A stretch of 64,000 nucleotides of DNA from Fictibacillus nanhaiensis (GCA_017052515.1 JAFHKR010000039.1:1302001-1366000); one strand, 5' to 3'; numbered from the stretch's first letter, positions 8,190 through 17,534 are shown. The notes: generated by a model not told the origin, from the sequence alone. Numbers and translations: made by a program.

Positions 8190-9284
8190 ATGAAACTGAA
8201 CAACTTTGCAAAAACATCGATTGCAAGTTTGCTTTCCATTTCACTCTTAGCAGGCTGCGGTCAGAGTAATGATAATCAAGACAAGACGCAAGAAAATCAA
8301 AATTTAAGTCTAGATCAGATCACAAAAAAGGCGAAAGAAGAAGGTCAAGTGGACAGTGTAGGTATGCCTGATTCATGGGCAAACTGGATTGAAACGTGGA
8401 AAGACATCAAAACAAAATACGGAATTAATCATAAGGACACCGACATGTCTAGTGCTGAGGAGTTAGCAAAATTTGAATCAGCTGGCCCAGGTGGTCCGGA
8501 TATAGGAGACGTTGGTTTATCGTTCGGACCTCTTGCAAAAGAAAAAGGATTGACACAACCCTATAAGACCGAAAATTGGGATGACATCCCGAAATGGGCA
8601 AAAGATAAAGAAGGTCATTGGGCTGCAAGTTACCAGGGTACCATCTCATTTATTACTGATAAAGACCGTGTTAAGAATCCCCCTAAGTCATGGGCTGACT
8701 TAGAAAAAGGAAACTATAAAGTCGCGGTTGGAGACGTCATGAAGGCAAATCAAGCACAATTTGCTGTTCTAGCGGCTGCTATGGCAAATGGCGGAGATGA
8801 AACAGATATTAAACCTGGAATTAAGTATTTCGCTAAACTTGCGAAAGATAACAGACTCTCCGTTTCTGATGTTACGGTTGCAAACTTAGAAAAAGGTGAA
8901 GTAGACGTCGCGATCTTATGGGATTTCAATTCTCTAGGTTATCGCGATCAAATTGATAAAAACCGTTTTGAAGTAACAATTCCGAACGATGTTTCTGTTG
9001 TAAGTGGTTATACAACCATTATCAATAAGGACGCAAAACATCCTAATGCTGCTAAGTTAACAAGAGAATTTATTCTCTCTGACGAAGGACAAGCCAACCT
9101 GGCACGAGGATATGCACGTCCGATACGTGAAAACGTAGAAATTCCAGCAGATGCTAAAAGCAAGTTACTTCCAGAAGATATGTACAAAAATGCAAAGCCC
9201 GTTAAAGATATGAAAAAGTGGGATGAAACGATGAAATCACTACCACAAATGTGGCAAGAGAAGGTTCTCATCAATGTCAAATAA
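8190..9284 (+). CDS. ABC transporter substrate-binding lipoprotein (organophosphorus uptake candidate)
   Basis: The 364-residue lipoprotein has the lipobox LLAGC with the lipidated Cys23 and the fold of iron/polyamine/phosphonate-type binding proteins (AfuA/PotD cluster), ending in a region with GYARPIRENV that is typical of the hinge-closing C-terminal lobe. It would capture the substrate at the outer face of the membrane. ATG 8190 was chosen over an upstream in-frame ATG because CGGAGGG is correctly spaced and the signal peptide then starts at once. Its last 11 bases overlap the next gene. Several TTTACA/TTACAT hexamers at 8041-8086 lie in the promoter region but are not evenly spaced. Confidence 0.88.
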   Translation: MKLNNFAKTSIASLLSISLLAGCGQSNDNQDKTQENQNLSLDQITKKAKEEGQVDSVGMPDSWANWIETWKDIKTKYGINHKDTDMSSAEELAKFESAGPGGPDIGDVGLSFGPLAKEKGLTQPYKTENWDDIPKWAKDKEGHWAASYQGTISFITDKDRVKNPPKSWADLEKGNYKVAVGDVMKANQAQFAVLAAAMANGGDETDIKPGIKYFAKLAKDNRLSVSDVTVANLEKGEVDVAILWDFNSLGYRDQIDKNRFEVTIPNDVSVVSGYTTIINKDAKHPNAAKLTREFILSDEGQANLARGYARPIRENVEIPADAKSKLLPEDMYKNAKPVKDMKKWDETMKSLPQMWQEKVLINVK

Positions 9285-10098
9285 ACTAGCGTTTATCATG
9301 TTAGATGGCCTTCAATATCAAACAGCCGTTGAACAGATGGGCTATCTAGGTCACTTAGTCGAACAGAAAATAGCTGCTCGTTATCTTGTTAAATCTGAAG
9401 TGCCAAGTATGTCGAGACCTCTATATGAGGTCTTGCTTACTGGTACTTTACCTCATAAAAATGGCATATTAACGAATCAGACGGTTCGTTTATCAAAAGA
9501 AGAAAGTTTGTTTCATCTAACAAAAAAGAACGGATTAACAAACGCAACAGCTTCCTACTATTGGGTAAGCGAACTATACAACAAAGCACCATTTGTACAG
9601 TTAACCGACCGTTTTCAAAATGACGAAGATAGAGCCATTCAACATGGTATTTTTTATTCAGAAGATCACTATCCTGACTCTCATTTATTTGCAGATGCAC
9701 ACCATCTAATGGAAACGTATCAACCTGATTTTTTATATGTGCACTCTATGAACATTGATGATACGGGACATAAATATACAGCAGATTCTAAAGAGTACAG
9801 AGGATCGGCCATTCGTGCGGACATTATATTGGCTAATATCTTGCCTCAGTGGATAGACAATGGTTATCAGATTATCATTACAGCCGATCATGGCATGAAC
9901 GATGACGGTGACCATGGTGGAACACTGAATGATGTGAGAGATGTTCCTCTTCTCGTGATATCCGATAAAGTACGACCTGATGATTATGATCAGGTGGTCA
10001 GACAGTTGAATTTGGCACCACTAGCTTGTCACTTGTTAGGGATATCTCCTTCTAAAGAGATGATAAAAGTTGAACTTCCTGGTTTATTGAATCAGTAA
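9274..10098 (+). CDS. Alkaline phosphatase superfamily phosphodiesterase/phosphonate hydrolase
   Basis: The 274-residue protein carries the two-metal site of the nucleotide pyrophosphatase/phosphonoacetate hydrolase branch: D11 (FIMLDG), a nucleophile Ser in VPSMSRP (45-47), D162/D163 and H166 (IDDTGH), D205-H206 (ITADHGM) and H214 (DGDHGG). It lacks a signal peptide and so acts in the cytoplasm on imported substrate. Encoded between a binding protein and two permeases, it probably releases phosphate or a phosphonate group from the transported molecule. The exact substrate (phosphodiester, phosphonate, nucleotide) cannot be read from the sequence. Confidence 0.82.
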   Translation: MSNKLAFIMLDGLQYQTAVEQMGYLGHLVEQKIAARYLVKSEVPSMSRPLYEVLLTGTLPHKNGILTNQTVRLSKEESLFHLTKKNGLTNATASYYWVSELYNKAPFVQLTDRFQNDEDRAIQHGIFYSEDHYPDSHLFADAHHLMETYQPDFLYVHSMNIDDTGHKYTADSKEYRGSAIRADIILANILPQWIDNGYQIIITADHGMNDDGDHGGTLNDVRDVPLLVISDKVRPDDYDQVVRQLNLAPLACHLLGISPSKEMIKVELPGLLNQ

Positions 10099-10117
10099 CG
10101 TAAGGTGGTTATAACAG

Positions 10118-10966
10118 ATGAAGAAAAAAACAAATGGATTTCTATGGCTAACCGCAACACCCTTTTTTGTTTTAATTATTGGTTTCTTATTTCTTCCGTT
10201 CATTGCGATGATCATCTCAAGCTTTAAAAAAAATGGTGAAGCCGGTTTTTCTCTATTCAACTACACTGAAGTTTTTACAAATAAGTTTTATCTTCAAGCA
10301 ATAGGAAATTCGGTATTGATTTCTTTCACAGCCAGTCTTATTGGCATACTTGTAGCCGTCTTCGTTGCTTATTCGTTTACAAAGTTTTCACCAAAAGTGC
10401 AAGAACGTTTGTTGTTACTCGCAAATATGACTTCAAACTTCGCTGGTGTCCCTCTCGCATTTGCTTATATTGTCTTACTTGGGACAAGCGGATTGTTTAC
10501 GATATTGTTTAACGAGCTGAGCATCGGTTTTCTTCAAGGATTTAATCTATACTCTTGGTTTGGACTAGTCATTATTTATATCTATTTTCAAATTCCGCTT
10601 GCTATCATGCTCTTGTACCCGATCTACCTTGGGATCGAAAAAAGGTGGAAAGAAGCAGCTACTTTATTAGGTGCTTCTCCCCTGCAGTTTTGGTTGAAGA
10701 TTGGGATTCCTTTCATCTTACCAGGGATCGCAGGAACCTTTAGTATCCTTTTTGCAAACGCGATGGGAGCTTATGCAACGGCCTATGCGCTTGTTGGGAG
10801 TAATTTCAACCTCCTTCCGATAAGGATCGGAGCTTTGATATCAGGTGATATTTTCGCACAACCTGAATTAGGTAGTGCGCTTGCGGTATTCTTAGGAGTT
10901 TCCATGATCATCGCTCTTCTGATCAATGAATGGCTGATGCGCCTTGTTAGGAGGGACCTAGCGTGA
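10118..10966 (+). CDS. ABC transporter permease 1
   Basis: The 282-residue inner-membrane protein has six spans and the EAA loop as WKEAATLLGASPLQFWLKIG (about residues 182-201), the contact site for the ATPase. It belongs to the CysTW/PotB-type permeases. It forms a heterodimer with the next permease, whose GTG start overlaps this stop by four bases. The ribosome binding site is AAGGTGG. Confidence 0.9.
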   Translation: MKKKTNGFLWLTATPFFVLIIGFLFLPFIAMIISSFKKNGEAGFSLFNYTEVFTNKFYLQAIGNSVLISFTASLIGILVAVFVAYSFTKFSPKVQERLLLLANMTSNFAGVPLAFAYIVLLGTSGLFTILFNELSIGFLQGFNLYSWFGLVIIYIYFQIPLAIMLLYPIYLGIEKRWKEAATLLGASPLQFWLKIGIPFILPGIAGTFSILFANAMGAYATAYALVGSNFNLLPIRIGALISGDIFAQPELGSALAVFLGVSMIIALLINEWLMRLVRRDLA

Positions 10967-11766
10967 AGGAAAACATGCGTACCCATAAAATCATTGTAAC
11001 GATAACATTTTTGTATCTATTTATTCCATTATTAGCGACTTTTCTTTATTCCTTATCTACAACGTGGAACAAGACGATTCTTCCAGAAGGATTAACACTA
11101 AAATGGTTTGTAGACCTATATAACGATCCACGTTTTATTGACGCACTATGGCGAACGATCCAGCTTACAGGAGGAACGATGATCGTTTCTATTTTAATCA
11201 TGGTACCTGCTATATTCGCCATTACGGTTTATGCTCCTAAATATGAAAAGTGGCTACAGACCATCGTTCTTTTTCCATATGCAATGCCAGGAGTAGTAGC
11301 CGCAGTCGGGTTATTAAGTATTTATTCAAAGAGTGGTATACCAATGGTCATTGTTCTTGCAGGTTCTTATTTTGTTCTTATCCTTCCCTTTATGTATCAA
11401 GGTGTACGAAATAGTTTAAGAACGGTAAACGCAAAAACACTTGTAGAGGCAGCTGAACTGTTAGGTGCTTCTCGAAGTACAGCTTTTTGGAAAGTGATTG
11501 TACCGAACATAACACCTGGAATTATGGTAAGTTCACTCTTATCATTTTCTGTATTGTTCGGTGAGTTTGTTCTTGCAAATATTCTAGTAGGCGGAAGTTT
11601 TGAAACGATTCAGATCTATTTGTACCGTCGCTTGAGAGAATCTGGCCACCTATCCAGTGCTATCGTCGTCTCATATTTCTTATTGTTACTCGTACTAAGT
11701 TGGATTATGGTTAGGTTTAGTCGTAGAGGAACCTTGAAATTAAAGAAAAAGGAGCCGATCGTATGA
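10963..11766 (+). CDS. ABC transporter permease 2
   Basis: The 267-residue protein has six spans and the EAA motif VEAAELLGASRSTAFWKVIV (about 156-175). GTG 10963 is preferred because GGAGG lies eight bases upstream; an internal ATG four codons later has no such site. It is the PotC-like partner of the preceding permease, with four-base overlaps on both sides. Confidence 0.9.
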   Translation: MKENMRTHKIIVTITFLYLFIPLLATFLYSLSTTWNKTILPEGLTLKWFVDLYNDPRFIDALWRTIQLTGGTMIVSILIMVPAIFAITVYAPKYEKWLQTIVLFPYAMPGVVAAVGLLSIYSKSGIPMVIVLAGSYFVLILPFMYQGVRNSLRTVNAKTLVEAAELLGASRSTAFWKVIVPNITPGIMVSSLLSFSVLFGEFVLANILVGGSFETIQIYLYRRLRESGHLSSAIVVSYFLLLLVLSWIMVRFSRRGTLKLKKKEPIV

Positions 11767-12770
11767 GTTTTTTAACAATCAACAACCTTTCTTTAGCCTT
11801 TGGTGAAGTAAACGTATTAAAAGAACTCTCTTTATCCATTGAAGAAGGTGAACTCGTCACCCTCCTCGGCCCGAGTGGTTGCGGAAAGTCAACCCTCCTC
11901 CGCTCCATTGCAGGGTTAGTGGATCCCGACAACGGATCAATTGTGATTGATGATAAAGAGGTCATATCGATGAATCCAAAGGACCGAGAAGTAGGAATGG
12001 TCTTTCAATCATACGCTCTTTTTCCGAACTTAACCGTAGAAGATAATATTGCTTTTGGTTTGAGAATGAAAAAGTTGAATAAAACTGAGATTGAAAAGAA
12101 AGTGAAAAGTATGATAGACCTTGTCGGCTTAAATGGGAAGGAACGTTCCTATCCACGTGAGTTATCTGGAGGACAGCAACAACGGGCAGCATTGGCTAGA
12201 GCACTAGTTGTAGAACCAAAAGTTCTTCTTTTAGATGAACCCTTGAGTGCTTTAGATGCTCAGATCCGTGCTAGACTTCAAAATCAGATCAGAGACATCC
12301 AACAAAAACTAGGGATTACAATGGTTTTCGTTACCCATGATCAGGAAGAAGCAATGGCGATTTCTGATCGTATATTCTTGATGAACAATGGTGAAATCGC
12401 ACAGAGTGGCTCTCCTGTCGAGATATATACACGTCCAAATAGTGAATTTGTCGCAAGATTCATGGGTCATTATAACGTGTTACATGCGGATGAACTTCAA
12501 CAAATTGTAGGTTTCGATGCTGGGTTCCAGGGAAGTTTATTTGGTATCCGCCCTGAAGCTTTTACTGAAACGAACATTCACGGTGATGGAATCGAGGTTA
12601 CAGGTGAAGTACAAAAAGTTTCGTTACTCGGTAATGTTGTTCGATATCAGTTAAAAACGGGAACTCAACACTTTTCGGCAGAACATCTGCATAGAAGTCA
12701 AGAATATACGAAGAGCGGTGATGTTAAAACCCTTTATCTATCAAAAGAGGATGTGATTCCACTAACATGA
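11763..12770 (+). CDS. ABC transporter ATP-binding protein (PotA/FbpC-like)
   Basis: The 335-residue ATPase has Walker A GPSGCGKST, signature LSGGQQQR, Walker B VLLLDEPLSALD and switch His in VTHDQEE, followed by a C-terminal regulatory (TOBE-like) region from about residue 240. It energises the import of the substrate captured by the upstream lipoprotein. ATGA-type overlaps with both flanking genes show a single translationally coupled operon. Confidence 0.93.
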   Translation: MSFLTINNLSLAFGEVNVLKELSLSIEEGELVTLLGPSGCGKSTLLRSIAGLVDPDNGSIVIDDKEVISMNPKDREVGMVFQSYALFPNLTVEDNIAFGLRMKKLNKTEIEKKVKSMIDLVGLNGKERSYPRELSGGQQQRAALARALVVEPKVLLLDEPLSALDAQIRARLQNQIRDIQQKLGITMVFVTHDQEEAMAISDRIFLMNNGEIAQSGSPVEIYTRPNSEFVARFMGHYNVLHADELQQIVGFDAGFQGSLFGIRPEAFTETNIHGDGIEVTGEVQKVSLLGNVVRYQLKTGTQHFSAEHLHRSQEYTKSGDVKTLYLSKEDVIPLT

Positions 12771-13570
12771 ACATCGTTTCCGAAAAAAGACGGATTGAGA
12801 TCATGAATCAACTTGAGACGAATAGTAAGGTTTTTGTTACTCAATTAGCGGATCAGTTTGGAGTAACACCAGAGACCATCAGAAGAGATTTAGATGAATT
12901 AGAGCAACAAGGTATCTTAAAACGCGTGCATGGAGGAGCGGTTAAATCATCTAGCATGCACTATGAACCACCTTTTACAAAAAGACAGAACACCAGCGCT
13001 TATGAAAAAAAACAGATCGGGCAAAAAGCAGCTACAACTATTAAAGATGGCGAAACCATCGTCCTTGATGGTGGAACTACTACGCTTGAACTCGCAAAAG
13101 CCATTGAGGGTGTGAAACAACTTACCGTATTAACCAACTCGATTGCAGCTGCTAACGTCTTGAATACCTCCCTCTTCACTAGAAGATTTGAAGGTAGCGT
13201 AATTTTAATTGGTGGAACATTAAATGCAGCTCAACAATCGGTTTCAGGTTCTATGGCTATTGATTTTCTAGGACAATATAGGGTCGATAAGGCTTACATT
13301 TCATGTGGTGGAGTTTCTATGGATGTTGTGACTGATTACGATAACGAAGAAGCTCTGATTTCAAAGAAGATGATTGAAATTGCTCAAAACAATTATTTGT
13401 TAGCTGATCACTCAAAGTTTGATAGCCATTCCTTTTCTGTGATTGCACCACTTGAGCGGTTTCATCATATAATCACGGATATTCCTTCCATTGAAGGCTG
13501 GCATCAGTGCATAGAAGATACAGGGATAGATTGGATTGTAGCAAAGGAGGCGGTATCCATTGAAAGTTGA
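12767..13570 (+). CDS. DeoR family transcriptional regulator
   Basis: The 267-residue regulator has an N-terminal DeoR helix-turn-helix (RRIEIMNQLETNSKVFVTQL ... TPETIRRDLDELEQQG, residues 7-52) with the family hallmark IRRDL, then the ISOCOT-type sensor domain (DGGTTTLELAKAI, GGTLN, DYDNEEA, ADHSKF). Members sense phosphorylated sugars or related metabolites and usually repress their own operon. Its place inside the operon suggests feedback control of the transporter and the two hydrolases. The operator was not identified. Confidence 0.9.
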   Translation: MNIVSEKRRIEIMNQLETNSKVFVTQLADQFGVTPETIRRDLDELEQQGILKRVHGGAVKSSSMHYEPPFTKRQNTSAYEKKQIGQKAATTIKDGETIVLDGGTTTLELAKAIEGVKQLTVLTNSIAAANVLNTSLFTRRFEGSVILIGGTLNAAQQSVSGSMAIDFLGQYRVDKAYISCGGVSMDVVTDYDNEEALISKKMIEIAQNNYLLADHSKFDSHSFSVIAPLERFHHIITDIPSIEGWHQCIEDTGIDWIVAKEAVSIES

Positions 13571-14555
13571 TTATCATTTACACCTAGAAGAAGGGCCGTA
13601 TTCCTTTCGATGGTTAGACCGTACTAACCTAGCATTAGATCATTTTCATCCCATACAAGAAAAACCACATACGATTGAATGGATAAAAAAAGCGGAAACC
13701 AGAATAAATAATAGATTAAACAAAGGATGTTATTCAGAAGAATGGCTCGATCTCTATTTAGAAGAAGCACTAAATAAGGGGATTAATGAGGTCGGGATCG
13801 TCGACCATCTTTACCGATTCCGTGAAACACGGTCTTATTACGAAAAATATATGGATGTTACATCTCCTGAAATTGGACCGCTTCAACAAAAGTGGCTTGA
13901 CCAGGTCATGACAGAATCCATCTACGAGTTTGTTACAGCTATTAATCAGGCAAAGAAACGTTGGGAACAAAAAGGCGTTATCCTACGATTGGGTATAGAA
14001 AGTGATTTTTTCCCGGGATGTGAGGATGAGCTCAGAGAACTTTTATCTCTGGTAGAGTGGGATTATGTGATCGGTTCGGTCCATTTCTTGAATGGTTGGG
14101 GTTTTGATAACCCAGAGACACAAGACCGATTTAAGAGTATAGATCTACTCAAAACGTATGAAGAGTTCTTTGGAGTAGTTGAAATGGCGATAAGGAGTAA
14201 CCTTTTTGACTTTGTAGCGCATCTTGATAATCTTAAGGTCTTTAATCATCGGCCTGAAGAAGAAAAGCTTCTCCCTTTCTATAATAGAATCGCAGATGCC
14301 TTAGTTGAAACAGACACGGCAACTGAGATCAATGCAGGTCTCTTCTATCGCTATCCTGTAAAAGAGATGTGTCCAAGTCCATCTTTTCTTTCAGTACTTT
14401 TTAATAAAGGGGTTGTTTTCACTTTATCCTCTGATGCCCATTTTCCAGACGATCTAGGGAAACACGTTTCTGACAATTTGCAGACCTTAAAGGATTCAGG
14501 TTATTCTGAGATTGTGACTTTTGATAAAAGAAAAAGAATAATGAAACCTTTATAA
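13560..14555 (+). CDS. PHP-domain phosphoesterase (histidinol-phosphatase-like)
   Basis: The 331-residue protein opens with the PHP metal motif DYHLHLEEG (H6, H8) and shows the further PHP blocks VDHLYRF, LGIESDF, GSVHFLNGW, VAHLDNLK and SSDAHFPDD. PHP enzymes of this size hydrolyse phosphomonoesters such as histidinol phosphate. Here the genomic setting points to a phosphorylated product of the imported compound rather than histidine synthesis. The start is TTG 13560 with GGAGG nine bases upstream, overlapping deoR by 11 bases. A second phosphate-releasing enzyme in one operon is notable. Confidence 0.82.
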   Translation: MKVDYHLHLEEGPYSFRWLDRTNLALDHFHPIQEKPHTIEWIKKAETRINNRLNKGCYSEEWLDLYLEEALNKGINEVGIVDHLYRFRETRSYYEKYMDVTSPEIGPLQQKWLDQVMTESIYEFVTAINQAKKRWEQKGVILRLGIESDFFPGCEDELRELLSLVEWDYVIGSVHFLNGWGFDNPETQDRFKSIDLLKTYEEFFGVVEMAIRSNLFDFVAHLDNLKVFNHRPEEEKLLPFYNRIADALVETDTATEINAGLFYRYPVKEMCPSPSFLSVLFNKGVVFTLSSDAHFPDDLGKHVSDNLQTLKDSGYSEIVTFDKRKRIMKPL

Positions 14556-14573
14556 GATTTTATTTTAAGATTT

Positions 14574-14610
14574 TTGGACAAGGTGAGAGAAATTTCTTCC
14601 TTGTCCTTTA
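14574..14610 (+). terminator. Operon terminator
   Basis: GGACAAGG (14576-14583) pairs with CCTTGTCC (14599-14606), followed by TTT. It ends the seven-gene organophosphorus operon. Confidence 0.8.
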
Positions 14611-14672
14611 AAACTTTTCACAATATTATTAATTTTCACTAGGTAGCTCAAGACGATAAATTGTAATATGTA

Positions 14673-15224
14673 TTAGACAAATAGAGCCATCATGATTAAA
14701 TCTTGATATCGACCGTCCATTTTAACAGCTTTTGCTTTCCTTCCTTCTTCCACAAAGTTCAGTGATTTATATAATTGTATGGCCCCATGGTTGTCTTCCA
14801 TAACTTCCAAACAAATCTTTTCGATCGTTTTGCTGTTCTTTCCCCAAGAGATCAATGATTCCAGGAGTGCTCTTCCAACTCCTAGATTTCGAAAGTGAGG
14901 TAACACGGTCATCGCTAAAGAACCTTGATGTGCAATTTTTTCTTTGTTTCCGTTTCTAAAATCAATCACACCCACAATCTCGTTTTCATATTCAGCCACG
15001 AGTTTAAGATAATTTGCATTTGCCGCGTAATATTCTAACTCCCTTTTGATATCTTCGAGGCTTAATTTTTCAAGATCCTCAACAGTAGTTAACATGTAAG
15101 GAGCGTCCACTAATGCTTTTGGAGCTGCCTTTAACATCCTTTCAGCATCCTGTAGGCAAGCCTCCCTTATTGTTACTTTTCTTTCAGTTTTGGTTTTATA
15201 GGTATAACTGTGAGTTGATAACAT
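14673..15224 (-). CDS. GNAT family N-acetyltransferase
   Basis: The 183-residue protein has the GNAT acetyl-CoA site: strand 4 LAMTVLPHFRNLGVGRALLE with the Q/RxxGxG/A-like loop RNLGVG, and the C-terminal ENHGAIQLYKSLNFVEEGR-type motif. It probably transfers an acetyl group to an amine of a small molecule or protein. I placed the start at ATG 15224, which has GGAAGGG upstream; a TTG at 15251, immediately after the previous stop, is the alternative. It is co-transcribed with the kinase-like gene ahead of it. Confidence 0.85.
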   Translation of the reverse strand: MLSTHSYTYKTKTERKVTIREACLQDAERMLKAAPKALVDAPYMLTTVEDLEKLSLEDIKRELEYYAANANYLKLVAEYENEIVGVIDFRNGNKEKIAHQGSLAMTVLPHFRNLGVGRALLESLISWGKNSKTIEKICLEVMEDNHGAIQLYKSLNFVEEGRKAKAVKMDGRYQDLIMMALFV

Positions 15225-15251
15225 ACGAACTTTCCCTTCCAAATGTATCAA

Positions 15252-15779
15252 TTAATTTTCTACTACGATTTCTCCTTCACCCATAGGAACTTCAAAGCCA
15301 GTTAGATAAGATACTAATAGTTCCTCTGAGATTGGGAAAGAATTCGCATCAAAACGTTCGTTTCGTAACTTTAGTCGCTTTCGTAACTCATCTGGGTGGA
15401 CTTTTAAATAGATAAGCTTCCATTTACCGCCAGCTTCTTCAATAAGCTTTTTATATTCAATCCTCCTTGAACGATTCCAGAAACTAAAGTCAATGACTAC
15501 TTGTTGTTTTTCGTGAATGTAATGAATTAGCCGCTGTCGTAATTTACTTTCAGCTTCTTTTCTGTATTCCTCAAATTTCTCCATAGGAAAGTCGATTCCC
15601 CAACGACCCTGTGTAGACCATATTTCTTCATCAATGGAAAGCCGAACAAATCCCTTCTTCTCTAACTGTTGTGAGAATGTCGTTTTCCCAGAACCCGCTA
15701 CTCCACACATCATCACGACTAAGGGTGTTAAACCATTCTGTTCATCGTAAATGAGATCATAACAATTTTTTTCGAACAT
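15252..15779 (-). CDS. P-loop kinase-like ATP-binding protein
   Basis: The 175-residue protein has Walker A GVAGSGKTT (27-35), followed by SIDEEIW and VVIDFSFWNRSRR, a layout shared with small-molecule kinases and zeta-toxin-like AAA_33 proteins. It likely phosphorylates a small substrate such as a sugar, nucleoside or antibiotic. No antitoxin-like partner gene is adjacent, so a toxin role is not supported. It is the first gene of a two-gene unit with the GNAT gene. Confidence 0.78.
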   Translation of the reverse strand: MFEKNCYDLIYDEQNGLTPLVVMMCGVAGSGKTTFSQQLEKKGFVRLSIDEEIWSTQGRWGIDFPMEKFEEYRKEAESKLRQRLIHYIHEKQQVVIDFSFWNRSRRIEYKKLIEEAGGKWKLIYLKVHPDELRKRLKLRNERFDANSFPISEELLVSYLTGFEVPMGEGEIVVEN

Positions 15780-15862
15780 ATCCTTATCTCCTTAAACGCT
15801 AAACATGAGTATATTGTTTAATTCTGAACCTCAAACACTTATCCCTTCTTTTCCATTTAAAC

Positions 15863-15898
15863 AAAAAAACGTGCAACTTTTTTAAAAGCGCACGTTTT
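15863..15898 (-). terminator. Intrinsic terminator of the GNAT gene at 15969
   Basis: AAACGTGC and GCGCACGTTT pair around a T/A-rich loop, with an A-tract on the left that reads as T's on the minus strand. Confidence 0.75.
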
Positions 15899-15968
15899 CC
15901 TATACTAGCTTTGTAGGGTTATTTTAAACATAATCAGAACCACTTCTTAATACATTTTCCTTACACAT

Positions 15969-16421
15969 TTATTTTTTTGCTTTCCACTCGTACTGAAGAT
16001 CGGGTAAATTCTCTTCGTTCTCATGTCCGTTCCCAATTACCTTAAATCCGTTCTTCTCGTAAAATCGTTGTGCTTTTTTGTTCACTTCAAATGTGAACAA
16101 CGTTAGACTCCCATTAGAACGTTCCTTTGCTCGTTGAAGCAATGTATAACCTATTCCCGCGTTTTGAAAATCATTATGTACATATAGCTGGCTTATTTCT
16201 GAATCATGATAAGCAATTATCCCAACAACCCTTTCATTAACAATCGCTAGCTCAACAATAAACTCTTTTGTTAAGATGTTGTTCAAAAAATAGATATGAC
16301 TTTCAAAACTATGAGTCTCTTTTACTCCAATTACTTCGAACTTACTATCGCGCCACATTCTAACGGTTTGTTCTGCGAATTCAGGTAAATAAGGTATGAT
16401 TGTAACTTGTTTTTTATCCAA
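15969..16421 (-). CDS. GNAT family N-acetyltransferase
   Basis: The ~150-residue acetyltransferase has LYVHNDFQNAGIGYTLLQRA, which contains the acetyl-CoA loop QNAGIG, and the closing motif NKKAQRFYEKNGFKVIG. The start is set at TTG 16421, with GAAAGGA nine bases upstream and the product beginning MDKKQVTIIPY; ATG 16445 is in frame eight codons earlier but lacks a ribosome binding site. The substrate is unknown. It is monocistronic. Confidence 0.82.
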   Translation of the reverse strand: MDKKQVTIIPYLPEFAEQTVRMWRDSKFEVIGVKETHSFESHIYFLNNILTKEFIVELAIVNERVVGIIAYHDSEISQLYVHNDFQNAGIGYTLLQRAKERSNGSLTLFTFEVNKKAQRFYEKNGFKVIGNGHENEENLPDLQYEWKAKK

Positions 16422-16445
16422 TACTCTCAATCCTTTCAAGTACAT

Positions 16446-16822
16446 CTAAAGTCAAGGGACAAAGCATCACAATTTTTCATCGTACAACATATTATATCTT
16501 AACCATAGTTTGTTGAAGGTAAAAAAATTAACTCAAATTGTGTATGCAATACATATCGTTGTTTACGTACTGATACATTTCTTCAGGTTTTATACTAAAA
16601 GATGCTTCAGAGCTCTTTCATATATTCTTGTTTGATTTTGATCGGCTTACTATATAAATGTAATTAGCACACCAGGTACCCGTCCTTACTATGTTTGAAT
16701 TGTCTCCTGGTAATTCACTTTTTTATCGTTAATCCTTGCTATTTTTATATCTTCTTTTACAGGGGTATTTTAGAATAAGACGAATAAGTTAAGTACAAGC
16801 TTTTATATCAAAGGAGAAAACA
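16446..16822. other. Non-coding stretch between divergent genes
   Basis: The ~375 bp between the minus-strand GNAT gene and the methyltransferase gene hold no supported gene. AT-rich promoter-like sequence (TATAAT-like on the minus strand near 16490) and a weak CCAGG/CCTGG inverted repeat at about 16674-16711 are the only structure seen. Confidence 0.4.
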
Positions 16823-17449
16823 ATGAAATTACTTCATTCTATAAAAGAGTATGTAGATCAGAACTACCAAACGCCAAAAGGATTAATTGGTACATATATT
16901 GTTGAAAAGATGGTCAGACAACATAAACCAGAAACAGAGTGGACAATAAAACTATTAGGGCTACAAAATCAAGATTGTGTCTTAGAACTTGGTTGTGGTG
17001 CTGGCTATGCCATACAAATGATTTCAGAAAAATATCAGGTTCAGGAAATTGTAGGTATCGATCTTTCTGCGACAGCCATTCGGTCGGCTACTGCTCGCAA
17101 TAAAAAGTCGATTAACAATCAAAAAGCTAAACTGCTAGAAGCAAATTTTAACAATCTTCCGTTTCAAGACAATATGTTCACCAAGTTGTACAGTATTCAA
17201 ACCATTTATTTTTGGAATGAGATAGATTCAATCGTTTCAGAAATCTATCGAGTTCTAAAGCCTGGCGGAATTGTGGTTATTACTTTTTCCAATGGTAAAG
17301 ATAATGAAACGTGGAAAAGTGTAAAGGAAGTTTCAGAAAATCAAGTGATGCCATTTATGATGAATAATGGATTTAAGGATGTTTCGTTAGTAAGAGGTCC
17401 TGATTCTAGGGGTTTTCATACAGTTTCTATTAAAGGAACAAAGGAATGA
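16823..17449 (+). CDS. Class I SAM-dependent methyltransferase
   Basis: The 208-residue protein has the Rossmann SAM-binding motif I VLELGCGAGYAIQM (about 52-65), the acidic strand-2 end GIDLS and post-motif III RVLKPGGIVVITF. This is the Methyltransf_11/UbiE-like type, acting on a small molecule that cannot be named. AAAGGAG precedes the ATG. It ends at a shared convergent terminator. Confidence 0.85.
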   Translation: MKLLHSIKEYVDQNYQTPKGLIGTYIVEKMVRQHKPETEWTIKLLGLQNQDCVLELGCGAGYAIQMISEKYQVQEIVGIDLSATAIRSATARNKKSINNQKAKLLEANFNNLPFQDNMFTKLYSIQTIYFWNEIDSIVSEIYRVLKPGGIVVITFSNGKDNETWKSVKEVSENQVMPFMMNNGFKDVSLVRGPDSRGFHTVSIKGTKE

Positions 17450-17470
17450 TTTATTCATAGAACAAAAGTT

Positions 17471-17519
17471 TATAACAAAGGCTAACTTATTATCTTAGCC
17501 TCTGTTATTCTTTTTTTGT
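17471..17519. terminator. Convergent terminator
   Basis: ATAACA..GGCTAA pairs with TTAGCC..TGTTAT, followed by CTTTTTTTG on the plus strand. It lies between the methyltransferase gene and the PAP2 gene and mainly serves the plus strand. Confidence 0.8.
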
Positions 17520-17534
17520 AGAAGATATAAATCA

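Noticed and set aside
15252-15779. Zeta-type toxin of a toxin-antitoxin pair
   Set aside because: The P-loop protein has no small upstream antitoxin gene; its neighbour is an acetyltransferase, so a metabolic kinase is more likely.
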